Positions 32,773-44,200 of a DNA stretch of 64,000 bases are shown one piece after another. The notes beneath the pieces are model-generated. The model searched no databases, had not been told where the DNA came from, and saw only the letters and a list, made by a program, of their open reading frames with translations. A program made the translations under genes and the position numbers. The first letter of the stretch is position 1, and each line of letters starts with the position of its first letter. The stretch lies in NCBI GenBank assembly GCA_963680875.1, contig OY804579.1, forward strand, positions 80,713,095 through 80,777,094, written 5' to 3'. This DNA comes from Bathymodiolus brooksi. Lineage: Eukaryota > Mollusca > Bivalvia > Mytilida > Modiolidae.

Positions 32773-33151
32773 GTTAAGCGCCAACTTTATCAAAATGTCA
32801 GCTAAATGGATTTTTCAGACGACTATTTAATATAGAAAGGGTCACTAATGTGATGATATTATATCATATTCACGTATAATTAAACTGAAAATAATAGCTG
32901 AAGGATACGATGCAATTTGTTTTTGCAGTTTTGAAAAAAGAGGGTGGGGTTGTCCTGTCCTCGAGTACCTGTGGATACATATTGCTTTGCTACTCGCATA
33001 GAGGTTAAGGATAGCAAAGAGCATACTGAGAACTGACATGTTATATGAACAAATGTCACACTAGTTATATACCGGGTATATGTAGGCTTAATGAGATGTG
33101 AACGTACATCTATGTATTAAATTACAAACATTAAAAGGGGGGGTAATACTT

Positions 33152-33412
33152 AAGGTTATGGTGTTTAATGTCACTTTCAACAATATTACATTTATATCGT
33201 GGCGGTGAGTGTTATTGGTGGAGGAAAGCGGAGTACCCGGAGGAAAACACCGAACTGCCGCAAGTCACTGACAAACTTTATCACAAAGTGTTGTATCAAG
33301 TACACCTCGCCTTAGCGGGAATCGAACTCACAACGTTAGTGGTGGTAGGAACTGATTACATAGGTAGTTCTAAAATCTAACAATCATACGCTAACCACCA
33401 CGACGGCCTCTA
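33152..33412 (-). mobile_element. SINE, near full length
   Basis: Paralogue of 889-1,143 by duplication; head with GAGTTCGATTCCC. Confidence 0.8.
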
Positions 33413-34216
33413 AAAACAAAAACAAACAACCATACCCCCCAAAGAAAACAATAACAACAAAACAAAGAAAAGCATTGATTTTAAGTACTCTGCACTGTAA
33501 TATCCTTTAGTAAAATTATTATTTTACATGATTAAATATCGAATGGTTTATAAAGGAATTCATTCTTTCAATAAAATAAGTGAAAATATTTTCAATTAGT
33601 GTTCAGAATCATAATATATGTGTCATTATCCAGTCTGAGAGTAGTATGTCACGACTTACTCGTTCTTGTTATAATCCAGAGTACAATGACATAGCTTACT
33701 CATAATATGCTATATTCCACAGTAGATTGGTCTGGCATATACTCGGTTCTGTTATCAACATTTTTACCTCTTTTTTTTTTTTTTTTTTTTATCTTATTCC
33801 GTAAAATTCAACTTTGTTGCAATAACTATTTATCACTTGGTTGTGCTTATGCAAAGGTAGTAAATGTTATAAAGTCCGTTTGACTTCTATAAATCTTCAG
33901 AATTAAGAAAAAAAAATCCAGTTTTCAAATCAACAATTATTTTTTTCTAGATGTTTGCTAATATATGATATATACGAACTCTGACAATTAATTTCAACAT
34001 TTTTGGTCCATTATCAAAAAGGTTACCAATTAGGTCCCTATGTTAATTATATTTACTAATGTGTAAAAATCTGGTTATAATTCGTGGTAGTAGTGCTACT
34101 ATCAAGAGGGATCGATAATAAGAAATCGAATTAATGAGACCAGCCAATCTAAAAATGTACTTTTCTTAAAGAAAAGGTATGATAACCGTGTCAAAAATTG
34201 CCAGGGAGATGGTTTG

Positions 34217-34485
34217 TTAGTTGCGTGATAAAATATCCAGTAATATAATAAATAACATAACAGACACAAGAAGGATAACTCCAGTTATACCGATAGATAC
34301 TGATAGATACAGAAGACGGTCGATTGTCAGTCGCACTAGTTTTAGTTCGCAAGAATGACGACGTATTTCGATACTAAGTATAGAATAAAGGTCCTTTAAT
34401 CTGTCTTGGAGTTCTTTTTGGCTCATAACAGTTGATGAATTGGTACAGATACATTTGGAACAATCTATAGGTTGTACACTAACAC
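34217..34485 (-). CDS. Terminal exon with transmembrane helix, no tail (copy 2)
   Basis: Acceptor TTGTTTCTTTCAG, better than in copy 1; phase 1; 88 residues then TAA. Against copy 1 a 7-base deletion and a later 10-base duplication cancel, so about 20 central residues are read in another frame (RRHSCELKLVRLTIDRLLYL) while the start and the helix (ITGVILLVSVMLFIILL) stay in frame. The middle gains a Cys. Confidence 0.65.
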
Positions 34486-34529
34486 CTGAAAGAAACAAGG
34501 TAAATATAGTTCATTAAGATAATTGTAAG

Positions 34530-34735
34530 ACAGGTTTGAAGATATCAAAGGGGGTAGATAAAGCCGTAAATCGAAGAACAGACAATACAGTGTCCGTATT
34601 ATCTACAAAATGCACAGAAAAGATTGAGGAACAGGAACCAAATTGAAAACCGGGAAGGAACTTCGGACTGGTAAGCAGATCCTGCTCCACTAGTGGTACC
34701 AGTCGTAAGACACATATATTCCGCAACGGTTAACG
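34530..34735 (-). repeat. Repeat family B copy, inverted
   Basis: Partner of 2,265-2,465. Confidence 0.65.
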
Positions 34736-34760
34736 TTATGGCCACGAAACGTTGGAAGTG

Positions 34761-34764
34761 ATGT
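34761..34764. other. Empty Gypsy insertion site
   Basis: GTGATGTCTTCAA is uninterrupted here; copy 1 has the 8.3-kb element inserted with ATGT duplicated. Confidence 0.9.
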
Positions 34765-34894
34765 CTTCAATTTAATAGCTAAGAACCGGAGGTTAAGTAG
34801 CTTCTGTGTTAGCAGCAGTTTTCTATGAAGCAAATTACACTTGAAAAATAGTTTAAAAATAAAAACATAGAAGTTACCGGGTTTGTAACTAGAT

Positions 34895-35125
34895 TAACAC
34901 GACGGGTGCCACTAGTGGATCAGGAACTGCTTACCCTTCCGGAGTACCTGAGTTAACACCCAATTTTAAATGGGGTTCGTGTTACTCGATCTTTAGTTTT
35001 ATATGTATGTTTTGTAGATCGTTGTTTGTCCTTTTGTATTTTTTCCCCCCATTGTGTTGTCTGTTCTTCTTCGATATACGGATTCTGATTGCCCCTTTGG
35101 TATCTTCAAACTCTTCTTTGATTTA
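34895..35125 (+). repeat. Repeat family B copy
   Basis: Partner of 10,955-11,190. Confidence 0.7.
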
Positions 35126-36450
35126 GTGTAACCGATGCGTTTCTGGAATAGCCTTAATCATGTACATTCATAGTCAACTAATGAATGAGTTTTAAACAGC
35201 ATTGACAGGTAATTACTGTGAACTTAAGCGAAATAATAAACAGGAAAATAATCAAAATAAGCAAATTGTAATTTCTTCCATCCATCATTTGCATATACAA
35301 CTGCTAGAACAGAGAATAATTGTATATTTCAGCTTTTTGCTACCATGAGACACGAAAACAAAGTTTGTTTTCGGTGAATATGCTAACATTATTTTCATAC
35401 AAAAATGTACGTTGGTCCGAACACACATTATGTACTGTGAACTATGAAGTTGTTTAAAAAGTTATCATGATGAATACATGATACGACTGAAAATTGCTCA
35501 CTTGACACAAGGACATATACACAGCCACTACCTGACATTAAACAAAATTTACAATTCATTGATAAATTCCTAAGAGATGAAAAAATCCGTCTTTGTTATA
35601 TTGTTGATGCCAGCAACCATAATATGTAGATAGCTATAGACCATATAATTACGGATGTCACCATTTGTAAGCTTGAAGAATTCCAATTCTAACAGAGGTC
35701 AGGCCATTTAATAAAAGAAAACTAGATATAAAAAAAAATTACGACCGATTACTGGACAATTGAACTAAAAGGTATACATTTTATTTAGTTGGCAAGCCTC
35801 TGGCATTTTTTTGTGATGTCCAACGATGCACCTGCCAAGTTTTCTTTTATTAAATATGCTAATTATTCTGTGCAGACCTGCAATGTCATGGTCGCTCCAC
35901 AATGGAAGTTGAATATTTCTGGGGACGTCACAATAGTATGGTTTAGTGAAGTATGATCGTCTGCTCTCCAATAAATTATACGGCGGAGAAACTATTAGGT
36001 AGAACTCCTTCCATAAATTCCGCAAAGGTCAAGCGAAAACCGTACACGAAAAAATGAACCAATATGTTTACATTTTTGCCGAAAAATGCATTAGAAGCCT
36101 TCTCTTTATTATATAACAGTGACACTAATTTTTCCATATTGACCCTACATTTTATTCATTGAACGTCTAGTGCCTGTGGTCTGGTCGAATTTGGCGTTCA
36201 AAGGTCACTTCATCTGAGAAACAGGCTACTGGACCAGGGCTATAAAAAGATTCGCCTTATTCGATCTCTTATAAAATTTATATTTCGATACCAAGATCTT
36301 GTCGAAATATATTCCGTCTTTGCAGAAGAGATTATAAGCGATGGATTTTCATATAGTGAAAATGTATAAAGATAAGATAGTCAACAAAAATGTCAAAAAT
36401 ATTTTGCTATCAATGTGTGACGTAAAAGTGTCTTTGACATTTACTTCGCT

Positions 36451-36739
36451 GAGTTTGGTGCTGTTTTGACAACTGTTTTACCTGTTTTGTTCAAGTATTG
36501 TTATAAATACTGTTATAGTGACAGCCAGAAACTTTGAGCCGTAATGAAAGCAAGAGGTTTGGCGCTTTAAATTCTTATTCAACCCACCATTTCTTTAGAA
36601 ATGCCTGTACCAAGTCAGGGTGATTACAGTTTTCACAGTTTTCCGGTTGTTGACTGATTTTGTCTATTTATATAATTATGAGTTTTGACTTTCCCTTTGT
36701 AAGATTGCTCGGAGTTCGGTAATTTTGTTATTACCCTTA
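36451..36739 (+). repeat. Repeat family C copy
   Basis: Partner of 12,455-12,742. Confidence 0.65.
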
Positions 36740-36755
36740 TTCCTGTTTGCATCAG

Positions 36756-37183
36756 AAACGACAGGTAACCTAATTGTTCTAGAACCATTCACTATGACCA
36801 CGCGATACGAATCAAAATTTAATAATGTATTAATAATGAGAGACATTGCCAAATACTTCAAAGGCAATGAAGTCTTCAATATTCGATTCCTGTTCCAAGT
36901 AAAAAATTACCGGAAGTTCCAAAGCTAAAATCGAAGTACTGTGTCCGAATAGTCACGAAGTTGATTACGCAGTATGAAATCGATAGTAATACCCATCTTC
37001 TCTGGGAAACAGCCATCTGCACAGTGGTCATGTTTCCAATTTTGACATTTCTATTTCCTAACCAGGGACATACAATCATTACGTATAGAATCGAATATTT
37101 GTTATTCCCCATGGACTGCATTGATATCAATTTCTCTGTCATCATTTCATCAGATATCTACGACTGGGTCAATACCTCTGCTG
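36756..37183 (+). other. Putative plus-strand exon pair (copy 2)
   Basis: Exon a, 36,756-36,898: acceptor CCTGTTTGCATCAG, phase 1-0, reading TTGNLIVLEPFTMTTRYES then FKGNEVFNIRFLFQ. Exon b from 37,066: acceptor CTATTTCCTAACCAG, phase 0, reading GHTIITYRIEYLLFPMDCID then NFSVIISSDIYDWVNTSAG. Phases agree and the text reads like beta-rich protein, but donors are weak and no domain is recognised. Confidence 0.3.
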
Positions 37184-37299
37184 GTGGAGTATTCGTCCCC
37201 CAGGGTATCATCCGCCCAGTAGTCAGTGCTTCGGCATTGACATGGTTTATTAGATATATTTATTACTGAAATTTACAGTTCCTAAATAATATAATTATT

Positions 37300-37425
37300 A
37301 ATAAAACTAAGGTTCTCCTCCCTCAGGCATACGTGACCTTAGCCGATTATTATTTTGACCGTACCTGTTGAAGGTTATTCCAGAAACGCGTTGTGCGCAC
37401 TAATTTGATATCTACGCTTTTATAA
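37300..37425 (+). repeat. Repeat family D copy, shortened
   Basis: Partner of 13,293-13,445 with an internal deletion. Confidence 0.6.
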
Positions 37426-37605
37426 TTCAGACTTATTTACAGAGTTTAGAAGCCGTGAAGGAGCTTCATCACATTTTTAACCTTTTAGAACTTCCCAGAG
37501 ACCTTTAACTTTATTAGCAGTGTTAATCTTGTATTTTTTTAAATTTAGCCGCACTTTCCTTTTTCTTGATCGCCTCTTAAACTTTAAATTTACGACGGGG
37601 TTAGG

Positions 37606-37710
37606 GTTATGGTTATGGTGTTTAACGCCACTTTCAACAATATTTCAGTTATATCGTGGCGGTCAGTTTTATTGGTGAAGGAAACCGAAGTACCTGGAGA
37701 AAACCAACTA
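37606..37710 (-). mobile_element. SINE, 3' half only
   Basis: Partner of 13,612-13,720. Confidence 0.7.
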
Positions 37711-37729
37711 AGCATACGAATTTTATACA

Positions 37730-38256
37730 CTTTCGATAAGCATTGCCGAGTTTCGCTATCATAATTCCGTGTTTTATCGTTAATTCTTTTCAAACGATTT
37801 AATCTCTTTCTTTGATTAATTTATCAATTTCCTTGTCTCAAAAACTTTAAAAATGTTCACCTTTCTAAATTTCCCAATAACGTCTAAAACAGCCTCGTTG
37901 ATAGCATTTTTCAATATTGACCAGTCTAAATTTACATCAGAAGTATTCTGGTTATTAAATTTAACCTTCTCAAACTTGTTTTTTATGCATTCCTGAAACA
38001 TAGGCCAATCGATTTCCTCGTTTATTTTCCATTACAACTTGGGGGAGCATTTACTACCCTTTTGTTTTCCTTTTGTATAGGACTTGTATTGAATACGATT
38101 TGTATAATGACATGGTCACTATGAATATCGAATAATCCAACCTTGTCGATAATAACACGTTTTACACCTTTACAAATGTCCTTTGATAACAGTACATAAT
38201 TGATAGCAGACATTTGATAATTAAGGATGCGCATAAAGAACCCATTACAATAAGGG
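37730..38256 (-). pseudogene. LINE endonuclease fragment
   Basis: Partner of 13,740-14,260 with longer open stretches: SAINYVLLSKDICKGVKRVI, HSDHVIIQIVF, then DWPMFQECIKNKFEKVKF. Still interrupted near 38,010. Confidence 0.65.
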
Positions 38257-38257
38257 G

Positions 38258-38505
38258 CAGTGGTGGCCGTGATCGTACGGTAGTAGGATTTACAACTACC
38301 TAGGCAATCAGTGCCTATCACCACTGATGTTGTGAGTTCGAATCTCAATCAGGGCGAGGTGTAAAGCATTATGTGATAAAGTTTGTGAGTGACTTGCGAC
38401 AGGTCGGTGGTTTTCTCCGGGTCCTCCGGTTTCCTCCACCAATAAAACTGACCACCACGATATAACGGAAATATTGTTGAAAGTGGCGTTAAACGCCATC
38501 AAACA
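38258..38505 (+). mobile_element. SINE, near full length
   Basis: Partner of 14,262-14,515. Confidence 0.8.
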
Positions 38506-39490
38506 AATTGCTTTTGATTGTTTGTTTTATACCGATACTTTACAGGAATGATATGTGGTCTTCAAAAACAACATTCCTCTCTTCGTTCAGATTCAACACC
38601 CAATATGACCACCACATGACATAGTGGTTTCTGATAAGATGATGAATGAAGAAAATCTTGGAAACCAGAAAAGTGAGTGGGTCGGGTAACTGAAAACACG
38701 ACACTTTTTCTTTTGGCCTACTATGAACAAAATGCAGACTAACTGTGATTTAGCGGAGTTTAATTCTACCCATTGTTGAAAAATGAGCCCAGAATGTAGA
38801 ATGTTCATTTCCATGCTTTGATACTCCTTTCATTTGGCCAATTCTTTTCATAAATGTTACAAAGTTAATATGCACAAAATTCAAACAAAGCTTCATTTTT
38901 GGGATGTTGGCCTCACATGTTGTTTGAAAAGACGCCTATGACTACCAAGGTATGAATCTATCAAACTTGACTAAAATCAATTAAGAAAAGGTTTTCAACA
39001 GTATAACTTCATTGTAGTGATTAAATAGCTCATTGATTCAGTTGTGAAAAGTAAAAGGGAACATTTATTTGTATACTAGATGAGCGATTCAGGCTCCTGG
39101 AAGCCTATGTTTGTTTTCTATAAGGTTGATTAATTGAGTTCAACGATTCACAACAAATGTAAAACTTTATGCATAAATAAGGGAAGAATAAGATAAATGT
39201 GGCAGCGACTTTCATTGCCACTGGACAAGTATTGTAAATAAGGTTATTGGGACGATAACAAAAAAGCATTGTGTAGCAGCTACAATGTACCACTATTTCA
39301 AAATCTACAAAAGTGATCTTTAGCGTACAATAGTCGTGGCACTCTCAATACCCTTATGGTGCTGTGCATCTTTTTAGACTCAACCACGGGGACTGTCACA
39401 TCTGCTCAGCCACATGTATAAATAGGAACATCGTATATTTTTCTATTGTGATATCGCTCATAAAGCTTGAAATTGAAGTCTCATACTTTT
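38506..39490. other. Intergenic, no supported gene
   Basis: Partner of 14,516-15,510; nothing further seen. Confidence 0.4.
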
Positions 39491-39495
39491 TAATA

Positions 39496-39575
39496 CTCCC
39501 GTTTCCTCCAACAATAAAGCAGACCGCCACGATAGAACTGAAATATTGATGAAAGTGGCGTTAAACACCATCCAC
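39496..39575 (+). mobile_element. SINE, 3' end only
   Basis: Partner of 15,515-15,597. Confidence 0.65.
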
Positions 39576-40275
39576 CCCCATACACTTAAATTGTGCTAAT
39601 AAAAAACTATAATAAACAACCAGTCCATGACATTGCCAATTGAATACGAAGGGAAAATAATATTTATATTACACTACGATAGGAAAACATATGTGTTCGC
39701 TTGATGTACTTTGCTGACAAATGACCAGGGTTGCTCCTTGTACCAATGTTTTCAGACACAAAAAAAGTTGGTATCAACAGGGTAATTATCCTATAGTGAA
39801 AACAACGTACTTATTTTATTATATATTTTTTTTATTGAAAAGGTTAAGATGTACTCTTAGTGTATTTAAATATAAATTTATATTAAAATCTTAGTTTAAA
39901 AATGCTAAATATATATTATGGAACATTTCTTTATATTTCGACTTTCATATAAGTACTATTTTTTTATGTAAAACAGAAAGGATGTCTTAAATCTGGATAA
40001 AACAATTCCTATCAGTATTTTTGATAGTTTTCAATATCAAATTGTTGTAGTAAGTCGATATTTATAAACTAAACTTTCAATAGTAATAATTTTTGCATAT
40101 TTATGCTTATAAAACCAAAAAATTCTGAAATCATGGCATTTTCTTCACACAAATAGTAGAAAATATGCTTAGGAAAACAGCGAAGTAAGTTGAATATATG
40201 TACAAATTTCTGGTATGTATTTAAAAGTTTCATGTTAAAAGTATTCTATAAAGTGTTTGACATTTAAGAGTTATT

Positions 40276-40281
40276 TTTATT
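40276..40281 (-). terminator. Polyadenylation signal of receptor copy 2
   Basis: AATAAA on the minus strand about 114 bp after the stop codon. Confidence 0.5.
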
Positions 40282-40394
40282 TAGTTCCAAATTAATCTAG
40301 CATAATATACAAAATGTTCATGACATATCTGTACAAAACAACTGAAGAATATTGAAGCCATAAACACTATGGCCCTAACAAGCTATTGTCAATG

Positions 40395-40598
40395 TTAATC
40401 AATTTGTTCTATTTGGACCTCTTCATATATATCATGAGATAATTCTTCCATGCCAACAATGTCGTGATGCTGATCCCAGGCTTCTACATAGCCGTCACCA
40501 TCATCTTGTCGATGAACATCGACACGTGCTAATGTTGCAGCGTGTTTGTTAGTGATGTGCTTGTTGGCAGAACGTTGACGAATTGCTTGCTTGATCTT
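40395..40598 (-). CDS. Receptor copy 2 last exon: cytoplasmic tail
   Basis: 67 residues. Acceptor TTTGATTTCAG intact, giving [14 protein letters not shown] at the membrane side and [17 protein letters not shown] at the end. Shorter than copy 1 by seven residues in the middle. Confidence 0.78.
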   Translation of the reverse strand, partial: KIKQAIRQRSANKHITNKHAATLARVDVHRQDDGDGYVEAWDQHHDIVGMEELSHDIYEEVQIEQID

Positions 40599-41226
40599 CT
40601 GAAATCAAATATAATACAAAGTGACTTTATTGCACTATTATTTGTTCGGAAGAAAGTGTCATTGCATAATTATGAGTGAGTGAGTGAGTGAGTGGTTGTT
40701 GTTTAGCACCAACCCGACAATTTTGCAGCTATATCATGGCGAAAAAAAGGATAATTTTCAATAAGATGATGATGAGGTTCGTTTTATACTAGATTAACAT
40801 GCTTAGTTGGATTTATTTTAGAGTGCCACTTCACTGAAACAACAATCCGCGGATATATATGTCGGTCCACTCGGACATATTATCTTGATTCCGAGCCAAC
40901 CAGGCATATCTATGACTTTCCTACTTGAGTATTTGAAATTTTTCAGCATATACATTGGATTATCCGATAAGCTTCGGTTAAGCACATACATGTACCTGAA
41001 CAGTTATAATGATATGATGATCATGATGAATTTGCCACTCATGCCATTTTTTCTTTTAGCCATTGTATTTTTGTCATTCTTCGATTTATTGCATCTGAAT
41101 ACTCCGTTGGTTTCTTCAAACTGTATTAACTTCACTACTAACACTGCATGCACATTGGTAATGCCTCGGATATTCAAGCGAAGACTTAGCGAAGGGTGTC
41201 GTTCATGAAATCTGTCACGTTTATTA

Positions 41227-41276
<50 letters not shown>

Positions 41277-44200
41277 TTATCTACTGTTCCTTTGATGAAA
41301 CCCGTTGTGCGTAACGACGGAACAGTTTTACACTAATTAATATAATGGTGATTGTTATAAATACTCATGAAAAAAGTTGGTCATAAACTCACTAAATACA
41401 TTTATTATGGAATGAAATAATACAGAACAAATGGGGGTAGTGAACATTTCTTTAAAAAAAACTATAATATTATATATTTCATATAGTCACCTTGATACGA
41501 CAATAAGCTATCAAGACTACGATACATAACACCAGTAATACGACATTTACAACTATAATCACTACTGCAAAAAATAAATAAACGTAATTAGCATAAACTT
41601 GCAATACCATAATACAAAAGGTACAATAACAGGGCAGTAGAGGGCGTGATCGTATGGTAGCTGGATTTACAACTACCTGTGCAATCATTGCCTATGACCA
41701 CTAAAGTTGTGAGTTCGAACCTCGTTCATGACGAGGTATACTCGATACAACTTTATGTGATGAAGCTTATCAGTGACTTGCGACAGGTCAGTAGTTTTCT
41801 CAGGCACACTGGTTTTCTCCACTAAAAAAACTGACAGCCACGATATAGCTGAATATTATTGAAAGTGACGTTAAATATCATAACCCTAACCCTAACCTCT
41901 ATTATTATATAGGTAAAACACACGATACAACAACAACAAAAACACCAAACAAGTTCTCTGAATATCATGTCCCAATTTACAAATTCAGTATTTGAAAGAA
42001 ATAGTTCCAATCATCTAACTTAATATCGTGATAATTAGTTAATACCCAGACAAATAACACGTAATGGTCGGTTTATTTAAGAAAGGGAACAACAAAAGTA
42101 GAAGAAATTGTCTCCATTAATATCCATCTGACTTCTAAAATATTAAAGTATAACAAGCAATAACAAGACACGTGAGACGCACTACCATCAATAATAAGAA
42201 AATTCCTGTGAAGGAGTCCGAATTGTCTGCTACACATTTAGTGTCCGCTATAAAGGGACATAATCATCACATGTTCCTAAGGAGAAGTCACGCCCTTCGT
42301 CAAGCCCTTCATCTAGCCATAGGTGGCATTTCAATAATAAAATCATAAAAACAAATGAGTCATTATCCCAGAAATTCTGCATGTATTGTTGGTTTTCATT
42401 TTCAGCCATCTTATTTCTTTTCAATATGTCAGTTGTTTTCAGTTTTATAGTCCCAACTATTGTGTGTGTGTGTGTGTGTGTGTGTGTACAAAAGGGGAAG
42501 TTTTAGAAGTGGACTGCAAAGTGAGGGGAGCAAGTATTCGGTGTGGTTTGGAAGCGGGGGATGGGGAGGCAGTATTGGGTGGGGATGGTGGAACAAGTTT
42601 TCAGTACTATCAAGGAGAAAAAAATAATTATACCCTTATTATACCATTGTCTGATTGGACAATAATTCATTTTGCTTCCATGCTTGCAAATTCAGTTATT
42701 TCTTCAATTTTGGCTCTCAGAAGTAGTTGCACCCTTAACCCCTGTATCCAACACCCCTGTTTGTGTGTCTGGTCCGTGTACACTCGTTATATCATTAAGT
42801 ATATATTTGATGTACCCTTAAATACCTGGTTTACTGTTTTTATCATTTGTGGTTTGTTGTAAACTAGCATCGTTGTCAATAGTAACCGGAGTCGCCGTAT
42901 CTTGTAACGAAGTCAAACCTGATTCTGGAATACAAATCCAAAATGTAGAATGAAAGCAAGAAATACTACACTAGCAGAACAGTTCCAAAATCTAATCTTA
43001 AAATCGTAGAGGTAAATTATATATCCCTAGCACACATTATACATGACCACTCGCCTTCCTTGCTTGGTATAAACACTTCAAATAAAATGGGCAGAGTTGA
43101 GCTAGCTTTATGTGCCCGAAAAATATCATGTCCCAATTTACAAATTCAGTATTAGAAAGAAATAGTTCTAATCATCTAACTTAACTTAATGTCTGTTACA
43201 CATTTAGTGTTCACTATGAAGGGACATAATCATCACAGGTTCCTAAGGAGAAGTAACACCCTTCGTCAAGCCATAGGTGGCATTTCAATAATAGCATCAT
43301 AAAATCAAATGAGTTATTATTCCAGAAATTCTGCATGTATTATTGGTTTTCATTTTCAGCCATCTTGTTTCTTTTCAAAATGTCAATTGTTTTCAGTTTG
43401 CATAGTCCCAACTATCGTTTAAGTTTTGACTTCTAACCATTAATCAGCATTGACAACACATGTTTGCAGAGGAGTAGGATTGGACCAGACAGTATATATG
43501 GGTGTGTGTGTGTGTGTGTGTGTAAAAGATGGGAAGTTTTAGGAGTGGACTGCAAAGTGAGGGGAGGAAGTTTTCGGTGTAGTTTGGAAGCGGGAGATGA
43601 GGAGGCAGTACTGGGTTGGGATGGTGGAACAAGATTTTAATACTATCAAACAAACAAAACAAAAAAGAATAATACCCTTATTATCCCATTGTCTGATTGG
43701 ACAATAATATATTGTGCTTCCATACTAGCAAATTCAGCTTTTTCTTCAATTTGTGCTCTAAAAAGCAGTTGCCCCCTTACCCCCGGCCCCAACACCCCTA
43801 TTTGTGTGTCTGGTCCATGTACACTCGTTATTTCATTAAGCTTATCTTTGATGTACCCCAATATACCTGGCTTACTGTTTTTAACATTTGTGATTTGTCG
43901 TATACTAGCATCGTTGTCAATAGTAACTGGAGTCGCCGTATCTTTCAACGTAGTCAAACCTGATTCTGGAATAGAATGAAAGCAAAAAATACTACACTAG
44001 CAGAACAGTTCCAAAATTTAATCTAAGAATTGTAGAGGATAAATATATACCCCTAACACACATATACATGACCACTCGCCTTCCTTGCCTGGCATAAACA
44101 CTTCAAATAAAATGGGCGGAGTTGAGCTAGATTTATGTGCCCAAACCGCCTAAAACCATGAGTGTATGACCATATACTTTAGTTGATTTACGGAAGTACT

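Larger units (their letters stand above)
31581..32941. other. Junction segment between duplication copies
   Basis: Unique 1.36 kb separating the two copies. It holds a LINE fragment, a GATT microsatellite and a SINE remnant. Confidence 0.8.
41961..44145. repeat. Tandem duplication (~1.1 kb) containing a stalk exon
   Basis: The block starting AATATCATGTCCCAATTTAC at 41,961 recurs at 43,122 and runs to the AATAAAATGGGC(A/G)GAGTTGAG block at 43,081 and 44,106. Each unit includes a TG run and one receptor stalk exon. Confidence 0.85.

Noticed and set aside
43646..43957. Long stalk frame as a 100-residue exon
   Set aside because: The other two versions stop just after CCAG|GTAT, where all three share a donor, so the exon most likely ends there.
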